This document shows, in pieces, positions 55,030 to 64,000 of a DNA stretch of 64,000 nucleotides. Source of the DNA: Volutella citrinella (lineage: Eukaryota > Ascomycota > Sordariomycetes > Hypocreales > Nectriaceae). Location: positions 2,170,001 to 2,234,000 of the forward strand of contig JAWZSP010000006.1 of assembly GCA_034401135.1 (NCBI GenBank). Direction: 5' to 3'. Each line of letters opens with the position of its first letter. Positions within the stretch are counted from its first letter, which is position 1. A program made the translations under genes and the position numbers. The notes under the pieces were generated by a model, which saw nothing but the letters and a program-made list of their open reading frames with translations, was not told where the DNA came from and did no database searches.

Positions 55030-55640
55030 TTTTACTGCGCATGTTACGGACTTGGTCGCTCATATGCCATCACATACCTGCCGTTTGGCTTGCTGATAAA
55101 AAGGTCCAACGGCACGGGCCTTGACAAAGCAGCAGATCATGGCCACCAGAAAGGCTAGGTTCCCCTGTCCCAAGGTTGTAAGCGTGTACGAGCATTTAAA
55201 TACGCTATACGCTCCCGTTTCGATCCTCATAACGCGAATTCCAGGCTATGAGCCGAACGATGTGTATGGCGACCTCCCGCCGGAAGAGCACGAAGGGATC
55301 ACACATGAGATCGAAGTGATGCTCAAGGCCATGCGGGCATGTCAGAGTCCTTGGGGAGACGGCATCTCCAGCATTTCTGGAGGCACAGTTCCCAGCTTGC
55401 GAGTTCTGAATCACTGCGGTGGCCTTGTCAGTCAGAGGACGACTTCACAGATTGTCTTCTTGCTCCAGTCTCAGCGCATTGGCGGACCTTGGATGTTCAA
55501 CGCTAAGAGGGAGTTCGTGAGAAGGGTAAAGATCCGGTACCAGGTTACCCGTACGGTTGGTGACTTTGCTGTTCATACAATTGCCGTGTCTCTGGCTTTA
55601 TCGACTGGGAATGCGCTGACTGGTACCCAGAACACTGAAA
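55030..55640 (+). pseudogene. Aminoglycoside phosphotransferase (APH)-family pseudogene
   Basis: Fragments of the fungal APH/choline-kinase-fold family follow each other in the right order but alternate between two frames (1-2-1-2-1). Frame 1: CYGLGRSYAITYLPFGLLIK. Frame 2 from 55139: RFPCPKVVSVYEH, ILITRIPGYEPNDVYGDLPP and SPWGDGISSISGGTVPSLRV. Frame 1 near 55417: CQSEDDFTDCLLAPVS. Frame 2: VGDFAVHTIAV, the degenerate catalytic loop, where the family has H-G-D-x5-N; here the His and Asn are replaced. Frame 1 from 55591: SGFIDWECADWYPEH, the metal-binding DW(E) motif. At least four frame changes plus catalytic-loop substitutions make it non-functional. Intact fungal relatives are small-molecule kinases of mostly unknown substrate. 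No intron arrangement explains the alternating frames. Confidence 0.72.
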
Positions 55641-56395
55641 CTTCAGCACGCAGCTTCTGTGTCCGCCCCAGGATCACGAGAACGATGCAATATTTATGAG
55701 ATTGTTGGGCAGGGATTATCAGACAGAATCAGAATAGGACCATGCAGTGTTTCCTCCCTGTTGATGCATGGGTGTGTTGGCTTTTCAAGTTCCATCTCTG
55801 GCGTTGGGCAAGCAAATGAACCATGAGCCCCAGTCGGCAAAGTAGGTCATTCATATTCAACCTATTCGGTCCTAATCCTCAGCTATGGCCATTGACAGAC
55901 TTATTTGAAGAAATTCCCCGATGTCCCTTCACCTCATACTTTGACGGGCGAACGCCAAAATCACAATTCACAGTGCTAGTCTTGGCGATTCCATGGATGA
56001 AGATGACGTGTCGATTTCTGCGCAATTCACGCCTGCGAGTGTCCAAGACCCGCGCTGTGTGACAATTCCGATCAAGAATCAGTGTGATTCAATGGATTCT
56101 GGTCCATTTTCTCCTCGTCTCCATTCCAAGGGTGCTGCCAACGAGGACTCTCGCCTACGAGTCAGATCAAGACAGGCGCCCGCACAGCACAACACCCACA
56201 ATCCACGCCTCAATGCAGCTCTGCATGAATAGTCTGTGGCTGTGAAACCGCCCTCTCGTGTTGGTTGGATGTCGACCACGGCGGAATGATTATCCGCTGC
56301 AGCTGTTGGGTATATGAATGTGCCGTGTTTCGAGGCTGGCAGGCTGCTGACCTTGACCTTGATCAGGCAACATTGCATGTCGTAATTCCGTGCCC
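55641..56395. other. Spacer between the APH relic and orphan gene B
   Basis: About 750 bp. A plus-strand frame from 55993 (MDEDDVSISAQFTPASV) is 80 codons long and unsupported. The promoter of the 597-aa gene should lie here. Confidence 0.35.
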
Positions 56396-58296
56396 ATGTC
56401 GTCGATAGCCTGTATTGGACACACTTGCGGGCTTTGCCTCGTCCCGGTGAAGTCTCGCAACCGCTTCCAAGTCGGTGAGCGACCGAAGGCCGCCCCCAGA
56501 CCATAAGGAGGGACAACTGACGCTCGAGTAGCCAGAGAAGACGGCTCCGTTTCCCAGGAGTTTTCAACCTATTACGATTTGGATTCCAAGGATTACTACG
56601 GCTCTTTTCAGGACAGAAATACACGAACTATCTTTAATCGTTGCCGTCGTCCTTGCTACCTGGACTGCGAACACGCCACCATCTGCCATTCGACATGCCT
56701 GGAGCTCGTCGCTCCTGTGCCCATACTCCAGTTCCTGGCAGTCAGGAGAGCTTCCTTGGATGTGCTACCATGCCAAGACAGATCTCGCCTCGAGTGGCTA
56801 GAGCATTTCGCATCGGCAGCCCTAAACTTGGGATTGCCAGCCGAGGTGCGGCAAATGATTGCGCCATTCCTGCTCCGTGAAGCCAGGGTGCTGGGATGCA
56901 GGGCCGTCTCACTGAACATAGGTCCCATTTATTCATGTCTCGAATTGTCTACCCCTTTTACTTCTCGATATATGAGTTTTGAAGGCCAAGGCTATGTCAG
57001 CTCCCTCAGTAGCACACCACGGTCTCAGGGACAGGCACCATGGAACCCAACGGTGATTTACATTTCCTACGATTATGCCGGGATAATCCAAGTTCTGCCG
57101 AGGAAGGAGGGGGAAGTACCTCCTGTCTCGCGGATCCCGGGAGTCTGGTGGAAGGCCCTGGCAATCCCAAGTTCTGCTGGCAACCTGGTGACAATCGGCG
57201 ATGTGAGTGTTCAGCATTTCCCAAGCAACACAAACCTTCCTAACTAGAACAGGGTGCCAAGCTACGGCAAATAGCTTACAGTGACCAGGAGGCGACGACG
57301 AGCACCCAGTTTCTTGCTGCGTGGTGTATTCCGTGGTGTCCCTCTCAGGCACTCCGAGAGTATGTGTATTGTCAAATGACTCCAGCCGTGACCGACAGTT
57401 TGGCGGATCAATACCGGAATACACTCCACATCGATATGTTCCGGTACAACCTCCCAGGTACTACAGGCTACTCTTTCAGCTGTGATGATGCCCCTGTGCG
57501 TTTCTACGCCCACACTGCTCCCGACGACGACAACAACGACTTGCCATCCTACAAGTCGGTTCCACGCCAAGCGAGCTGGATATACATAACCATCAACCCA
57601 GGCGAGTACATAACCAAAGTTTGGATGGTTACGGAAGATCCAATTCCAGAGAACCCGCCAGTAGTGATCGAGACAAACCAGAAAGGCGCCATTGTACTAG
57701 GCTATTGGCCCTTTAGGCCAGCCGAGCGCGAGTGGACTCTTCTCGACAAGCCAGGCGGAGCAGAAAGCCGATTCTTCTACGACTCTCATCTATGTGCCCC
57801 GCGGTGGATAGCCTTTGACTCCGCTGCTCCGGAACAAGAATCTGACGGCCCCGAACTTCCCGACCCGGTCTACCCAGACTCGCCGTTCAAGATGTTCTAC
57901 AGTTCTGCACGTGTCAGCGATGTAGTGCATTTCAGAGCCAGTCACGACGAGTCCGACAAAAAATTTAAGCTCACTGGCTTGCTATTGGTTTACTCGGATG
58001 GGACACGGGCTAGTCTTGGCCGGGTCCGGCTTGACACACTGGGACCTGTCCTCCAAGTACGCCCTTCTCAACGACTCTTTCTTCGGTCCGAGCACTTTCC
58101 CTGTCGTTTTAACCAAGGTGACACCTGGGCTGTGACGAGACTAGCACTGGCAGAGGAAGTGCCTGACGCAGACCCATGGTTTGAGGTGAACTGGGAGGGC
58201 ATCCTTGAGTGGTGGCACAACAACACCGGTGACGGCATCGTTGCACAGAACGGTCGCATGAGTCAGCAGAACGCCTCTACCGTACAGCCGTCTTAG
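56396..58296 (+). CDS. Orphan Cys-cluster protein B, 597 aa
   Basis: Three exons: 56396-56474, 56532-57202 and 57253-58296. Introns of 57 and 50 nt (donors GTGAGC and GTGAGT, acceptors GAGTAG and GAACAG) keep frame. The short first exon encodes MSSIACIGHTCGLCLVPVKS, with C6, C11 and C14; a second cluster follows at C64, C68, C72, C78 and H79-x2-C82, a possible zinc site. Next comes a helical FASAALNLGLPAEVRQMIAP, then a beta-rich body with FRYNLPGTTGYSFSCDD, ITINPGEYITKVWMVTED and GLLLVYSDGTRASLGRV, ending near WEGILEWWHNN. These blocks occur in the same order as in the 707-aa protein at 19731-22054, so I infer a distant paralogue. There is no signal peptide or TM segment. Function unknown; it sits 750 bp from the kinase relic. 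Confidence 0.75.
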
Positions 58297-58885
58297 AGCA
58301 GTAACTAGGGGTAATTTGACGTGGATTTATCAACGAGTTGTCTTGATGTGGAAGCAAATGCTTCCCCGAGGTTACGGGACCCTGGGACTGCGTAATAGCC
58401 AGGCAGTGATCGCCACAACGGACCAGTCCACAAACAATACAAAGAGTTGGAATGAGTAGTTAATTGCATGTCGTCAGCCTCAAATCCCGATCAATACATC
58501 TCGTCTAAACTTAACCGCTGTTGTTGTGCACCGTTGCACAGGATTAGGCTGCTTAAGTCCGCGTCAAAGTCTAGGGTAGTCGGCCGCTCTTATCTAATCT
58601 CCGTTTGCCGATGTCGTCACAAGCTCCGGTGCTCCCATCCTCAACTCTCCTCAAGCACACCACAACCGCATCTCGCTCATCCGGTATCGTCGACTTTGAG
58701 AGGCCCATAATCTTTGAACCATATAATCTCATTTGTGTGCCGATAAGCTATCCGACAGCCGCCTTGCCTGTGCCTCGCTGCAAAACATCGCCGCCCAGGC
58801 CTCAGTGGCGACCCCACCATAGCTTAGCAATCACTCACAGCTCCGACTCTCCTCAGCAAACTCGACTGGGCGTTGGAGTCCCATA
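58297..58885. other. Intergenic spacer and leader of the WD40 gene
   Basis: About 590 bp with no supported coding region. The part next to 58886 is presumably the promoter and 5' leader of the WDR23-like gene. Confidence 0.4.
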
Positions 58886-61006
58886 ATGGCGTCATCAGCC
58901 GATGATAGAAGCGCGTCAGGCCATGCTGATGAGCATGGAGACGATGAGCCCCGGAACGCTGGGACGCACCACCTCATGTGGGATAATGATCTGGATGAGG
59001 ACGACGATGCCGATGAGAACGACCCCGACTATGCTGATGAGCCCGACGAGGAGGTAGACGAAGACGACGATTTAATCGGTATGCCATCCTGCTTCTCCTC
59101 GCTTCGTATGCTGACCGGAATATGGCAGATGAGGACGAAATGGAGTTCTTGGTGACCATCGACAGTGACGACGAGGATGACGCTGCTGGTGCTGACGATG
59201 ATGAGGATGGCGGGGACGGAGGCTTTGCTGCGAGAGCTCAGGCACTACTACAGATAATCCAGGGTGTGTTTCCAGTATTCCCCAGAGCCGTCTCCATGAA
59301 GAGCTAACCATCCGCCAGGCGGTGACCGATCACAACTTGTCGCCCTTCTGCAAGACCCTGAGATTAGCAGCTTGCTATTCCGCGACAATGCAGCAAATAA
59401 CATCGAATACGTGCACTGGCGCAGGCGCCCCCGGAGAGAGCCCAAGGACCCAAATCGGTTCCCTGCTGTGCCAAGCGAAAGAGGGATTGAGCTGATGCGC
59501 ACGGGCGAGTTTGGTGCCAACAACTACAACAACCGCATCAAGAAGCGACTGCCTGTGCGTATGCTGGAGCGCGAAATAGGACTTGGAAATCGTGAAGACC
59601 GGATTCGTAACAATGGACTCATTGCTCAGGTATGCCCCAGCCTCCCCGTCATGCCTACCTTTACTCATCGATGCCTAGAGCCTTATCCCAGGGACGAAGG
59701 CCGAGCAAATCGTTCACTTTGACGACCCCGTATACTCTGGCCAGTTCTCTGATGATGGAAACTTCTTCTTTGCCTGTGCCCAGGATTTCAAAGTCCGCAT
59801 GTATGACACTTCTAATGTGTACAACTGGAAGCACTATAAGACGGTCTCGTATCCTTGGGGGCAGTGGACCCTGACGGATGCGTCGCTGAGCCCAGACAAC
59901 AAGTGGCTAGCATACACGTCCATCCAAAGCATGGTTTCTATCGCGCCGACGGACCCCAACGACAAAGGTGACCCTTACACGCTGGATCTAGATGATGGCG
60001 TCAGCCGTCGGGGCTGGCGGGGCCGACAATCGTTTGGCATCTGGTCCATCCGCTTCTCCGGAGACGGCCGTGAGCTCGTTGCTGGCACGAGCGCAGAGTC
60101 GATTGTCATCTACGACATTGAGCGGCGAACGGTTCTGCACACTTTCCAAGGCCACGAGGACGATGTCAACGCCGTTTGCTTCGCTGACAAGATGTCCCCT
60201 CACATCCTCTTCTCGGGCTCTGACGATACGACCATCAAGATGTGGGACCGCAGAAGCATGGGCGATGGCAGAGAAGCGGGCGCTTTCGTTGGACATATCG
60301 AGGGCCTGACGTACATTGATAGCAAAGGCGATGGGAGATACATCATCAGCAACGGCAAAGACCAGAGCATGAAGCTGTGGGACGTTCGAAACGCAATGAC
60401 GACGGCGCAGTACCAACAAAAGGACCCGATGCGCTTCATACGATCCCGACAGAGCGACTTTGACTACCGTGGCGGCGCCTACGATATGGAGGAGTGGGAT
60501 CCTCACCCGAACGATAATTCGGTGGTGACGTTCCGGGGTCACAAGGTGCTCCGGACCCTGATCCGATGCCACTTCTCGCCGCCCAACTCGTCAAACTCCC
60601 GCTACGTATACTCGGGCAGCGCCGACGGCAAGGTGTACATCTGGAACATGGATGCCACCCAGGCAGGAGTCATTGACGTCAAGAAGGCAACAAAGGGATC
60701 GCGGTATCCCGATGGTCGCCTGCGGCATTACCGCTTCGACGAGGGCGGCGGCTGGGCGACTTGTGTGCGTGACGCGAGCTGGCATCCACATGCTCCAGTT
60801 CTTGTTGGTGAGTAACCGGCACCGATTGACAATCTGGATTTATGCTAACAGGAATGATAGCGTCGGCGTGGAACGGCTACCACATGGCGCGAGGCACATG
60901 CACTCTACACTCATTCAACGAATCCGACGAGGATGAGGGAGGACCGACGGGGCTCAGTTACACAGACGAACTCAAGAGGGATCCACAGCTCATTGACCGA
61001 GGATAG
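58886..61006 (+). CDS. WD40 protein, WDR23/DCAF11-like
   Basis: Five exons: 58886-59078, 59129-59263, 59319-59629, 59679-60807 and 60861-61006. Introns of 49-55 nt have good branch sites; the protein is 637 aa. The first 95 residues are strongly acidic (DNDLDEDDDADENDPDYADE). Next comes the conserved pre-propeller region with RTGEFGANNYNNRIKKRLP and LIPGTKAEQIVHFDDPVYSG. The rest is a seven-blade-type WD40 propeller with clear repeat endings: IVIYDIE, IKMWDRR, MKLWDVR and VYIWNMD. In animals and plants this family (DCAF11/WDR23, LEC14B) is a substrate receptor for CUL4-DDB1 ubiquitin ligases, regulating Nrf/SKN-1-type stress factors. The fungal role is inferred by homology. The third intron acceptor was set at CCTAG because only that choice keeps the LIPGTK frame. 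Confidence 0.9.
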
Positions 61007-62350
61007 CTACCGTAGTAATCAAGGGTATCTGTGAATTTTTTGTATCCCGTCTAGTGAAGGGAGAGGGAGTCGTCTTCTCCCAGTCCCGCCTTGCACATGC
61101 AATCGCAGGTATGATTAGCTTCACGATGCGGCCGGTAGCGCTCGTGACGGGAAATTGACGCCGACAGCCTGGTAGAGTCATAGGAACCCCTTCCGCTTGG
61201 CTGTGAATAGGCATATTCGGCCTAATAATTTGCTCGTAGATAGCCTACTGCAACATCCGATCCTGCCGTTCCGAGGCTTCGAAGGCAGAGCCTCCTGGAC
61301 CGGCAGTTAATCCGATGCACCGCCACAGGAAAACTCATTGATGCGCCACACCACCTGGGTAAATCGGCGAGGTAGCCTTGTTAGCCGCAGCTTGCAGCCA
61401 CAGTGTGGCCTGTGCACGGGCCGGTGGCCTGGGCTTCTTTGTGCCAACTGGGCCAGACAATGGCCGAGTGAAGCTCAACCCGAGCTGCCACAGCAAAACT
61501 TAACCTCAACTTCGACGCCCACGCCAGCTCGACAAGGCCCCTTCTCGAGACTCCCCCCCACGCTCGCCCCTCTCCCCGCTGCAGCGCACTCGCCTGGTTT
61601 TGATTCTTAACCAGCGCTTGGTGCTGTCTGTTACGCGCGTCCGATCCGCCATCTTGGTTGGTTCAACACCCGAAGGAGCCAGGAGCCCGAGGAGGCTGAC
61701 TCCGCGTCCCATCGAATCCCACGCACGCATCGTCGCCCATTGAAAGCAGACACGTCCCCGTCTGCCAAGAGGTCCCGCGATACCCTCGAGACGTATTTTC
61801 AATTCTTTACAATCTTTTCGGTCCCAGCAGCTGTCACCGCGACAGCCGACTGTCCCGCCAGCCGTCAGCCCGGACAACCAGAGACACAGAGGAGGATTTT
61901 CCTAGGCTTTGTGTGTTGGCTGCCTAGTCTTGTCCGCCGGCTCATAATTGGCGTTGGCACTCATCGGCCACTTCTCGTGAGGGACTTGGACTCTCAAGGG
62001 ATTGCAAGCACAGAGCTTCGTCCTCAGGATTTGTCTTTTCGAGACCTGCTGTATTTGACCGTCTCCTTGCCTCGGTCCCACCCGACCCCATTGTACGTAC
62101 TGCAAAGCTTGCAACTCCTCTGCTGCCTTTCTTCTCCCCTGGCCTCTGGTGAGGCTGGTGTCTTTACTAGCTTTTGCGGGTACTCTGACAGTTGGATGAA
62201 AAAAATGAGGCTGATAAAAAATCTGAAAACAAGACAACCAAGGGCGACTCCTGTATCTCGCATACAACTAATTTTATTTCTTGGGCCCGGGCAGCCACTT
62301 ACCTTACCCACTCACAGCACTTCCTAATCTTCGTGCCTACTGACTTCAAG
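61007..62350. other. Intergenic and long leader of the RRM gene
   Basis: No supported gene. A 195-codon plus-strand frame (61740-62327) lacks an ATG start and motifs. The last 600 bp before 62351 are pyrimidine-rich and likely promoter plus 5' UTR; upstream ATGs there could act as uORFs, but none is distinctive. Confidence 0.4.
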
Positions 62351-63572
62351 ATGGCCGAGGAGGATTTCGAGATCGACTTCTACGGCGACACGCATAACGA
62401 CCAGCAGCAGCAGCCGCCGCAGCAACAGCAGCACCACCAGCACCAGCATCAGCAGGACGGGCACCGCGAGGACGACCACGACTACCACCACAACGATGAG
62501 CAGAACGATCGCCACGGCCAGCACGGCCACCATGGCCACCACGAAGACGAGCAGATGGAGGAGCATTCCGGTGATCACCACGGCCACGACGCACACGACG
62601 AGGGCTCGGGGTCTCAACAGGGCACCAAGCGCAAGTCGGAGGAGGATGATCGGCCCGTCGACGCCAATGCTACTACAGCAATGATGCTGTCGGAGCTCAA
62701 TTGGTGGGCCACAGACGACGACATCCGAGGATGGGCGCGACAAGCTGGCAGCGAGGAGGAACTGAAGGATATCACCTTTAGCGAGCACAAGGTCAATGGC
62801 AAGAGCAAAGGGTACGAACAGCCGTTTTGAATACTCCGATCCCAATGACTAACCAACGTCCAGACAAGCTTACATCGAGTTCCAATCTCCTCAAGCCGCA
62901 ACGGCCATGAAGCACTACATGGACGAGATGCAGGCCGACCCCCAAGCGGTGACCAAGAAGGTGACCATGTCATACTGGAACCCCACAGTCAACCCGTTCA
63001 AGACGCTACCAAAGGATGCGCCTACGCGAGGCAAGGACCAGAATCGGGTTCCGTCAGGCCCCTACAATGATCGCGGTGGCATGGGCGGCGGCTTCCGAGG
63101 TCGCGGCGGCTACAACCGTGGCGGCATGGGCCAGAACAACTTCAACCGAAACAACTACAACAACAATAACATGGGTTACAACAATAACAACATGGGCGGT
63201 GGCTTCAACGGGCCCATGGGTGGTGGCAACTTTGGCGGCTACAACAACCGGGGCAACATGATGGGCGGAGGCATGCGCGGCGGCCCCGGTGGCATGCGTG
63301 GTGGCCGAGGCGGCATGATGGGCATGAACCCAATGGGCGGTATGCCCATGGGAATGCCCGGAAACATGGGCATGGGAATGATGGGCCCTAACGGGATGCC
63401 AGGTGCGTCTTGTCCGATTCACTGAACAAGGGCTCTCCGACTAACGCAGCTACTAGGATTCCAAGGCATGCCGCCCAACTTCAACCCCGGATTCGGCGGC
63501 GGCTTCAACCAGAACCAGGGCGGAGGAGACTGGGGCAACCCGCACGGAGCCAAGCGCCCGCGACCTGAGTAG
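62351..63572 (+). CDS. RRM protein, CPSF6/CFIm68-like 3'-end processing factor
   Basis: Three exons: 62351-62811, 62864-63402 and 63457-63572. Introns of 52 and 54 nt (donors GTACGA and GTGCGT, acceptors GTCCAG and TACTAG) give 371 aa. It starts MAEEDFEIDFYGD after CAAG. Residues 18-85 are Gln/His/Asp-rich. An RNA-recognition motif lies at about 110-190, with RNP2-like MMLSELNWWATDDDIRGWA and RNP1-like GKSKGQAYIEF. The C-terminal 150 residues are Gly/Asn/Met/Arg-rich (RGG, NNNM and GGM repeats), ending GAKRPRPE, a nuclear-signal-like tail. The LNWWATDDDI form of RNP2 is typical of CFIm68/CPSF6, which with CFIm25 picks UGUA sites during cleavage and polyadenylation. Fungal orthologues are sometimes filed simply as RNP-domain proteins. 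Low-complexity tails suggest phase separation (inference). Confidence 0.87.
62395..62600 (+). repeat. Coding CAG/CAC/GAC trinucleotide tract
   Basis: Imperfect CAG, CAC, CAT and GAC codon runs encoding Gln/His/Asp repeats (QQQQPPQQQQHHQHQHQQ) in the RRM protein N-terminus. Length variation between strains is expected. Confidence 0.75.
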
Positions 63573-64000
63573 GACCAGGTCGCGCGCAGACAGGTTCCCA
63601 AGTGGGTCAAGACGGATAACTGATTGCAATGACTCTGGTGCCGCCCGGTGAGATGTGTTGGCTGGATGCCTGGGGAAAAAGACACATGTCAGCAACGAAC
63701 GGGAATCGGCATGGTGGAGCACGGTTCCTTAATGTATTATAGACTCCCGGGGTGTAAGGTTAGGATCTGGCGTAACAGAGCGAGTGATATTTTTACGTTT
63801 GGGTGACAAGATTACAACCAGGCTCTGGTGATGTTGGTGATAAATGAATGAGCATGGTGGGTGGTGGGATCGATGCGGACTGCGTTGTTGAATGTTCTGT
63901 GCGAAAGGCGAATATTGATGCTTGGTTAGAATAGCCAGGAAAGGATGAATATGAGTCCTCCCCGAGGCTTGTCTGCGGGCCAGTTCATCGAGGATTGATA
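63573..64000. other. 3' flank of the RRM gene
   Basis: About 430 bp after the stop codon with no further gene visible before the window ends. Confidence 0.45.

Noticed and set aside
55121..55699. 192-codon frame taken as an intact gene
   Set aside because: Its second half leaves the kinase homology and re-enters it only by changing frame; it is better explained as part of the APH pseudogene.
61740..62327. 195-codon plus-strand frame before the RRM gene
   Set aside because: No ATG start, ends just before the RRM start codon, and composition fits a pyrimidine-rich leader.

Overview
The window looks like nuclear DNA of a filamentous ascomycete, most likely Sordariomycetes (Hypocreales-like). 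Genes lie singly on both strands with long spacers. Introns are 45-212 nt, with GT..AG ends and CTAAC/CTGAC-type branch sites. The recognisable proteins are fungal versions: a bifunctional-looking 574-aa ATP sulfurylase, an Flc/TRP-like channel, a long Gdt1 and a fungal DHA1 MFS pump. I placed exon boundaries by hand from splice signals and phase; where I give exons, the joined lengths are in frame.

Layout. 0-5.5 kb: Trm44 tRNA-Ser 2'-O-methyltransferase (+) converges on an MFS drug:H+ antiporter (-). 5.5-19 kb: gene-poor, with three orphan genes (10.07-10.97 kb +, 13.54-14.65 kb -, 17.95-18.42 kb -). 19.7-22.05 kb: a 707-aa orphan protein (-) with an N-terminal Cys/His cluster. 26.1-29.0 kb: Flc/TRP-like membrane protein (-). 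31.4-32.4 kb: protein-like but stop-riddled minus-strand locus. 35.25-37.36 kb: ATP sulfurylase (+). 40.2-42.9 kb: 900-aa low-complexity protein (+). 44.0-45.64 kb: Gdt1-family cation/H+ transporter (-). 46-54.5 kb: tract with only orphan, proline/acid-rich multi-exon genes. 55.0-55.65 kb: aminoglycoside-phosphotransferase-family pseudogene (+). 56.4-58.3 kb: 597-aa orphan gene (+) that I judge a distant paralogue of the 707-aa protein. 58.9-61.0 kb: WDR23/DCAF11-like WD40 protein (+). 62.35-63.57 kb: CPSF6/CFIm68-like RRM protein (+).

The recognised genes serve unrelated housekeeping roles: tRNA modification, sulfate assimilation, Golgi ion homeostasis, ER/vacuolar channel, ubiquitin-ligase substrate adaptor and mRNA 3'-end processing. 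I see no metabolic cluster, no CRISPR, no intact transposon, and no tRNA or rRNA gene. The most unusual content is the pair of paralogous Cys-cluster orphans, the kinase relic beside one of them, and the stop-riddled locus at 31.4-32.4 kb.
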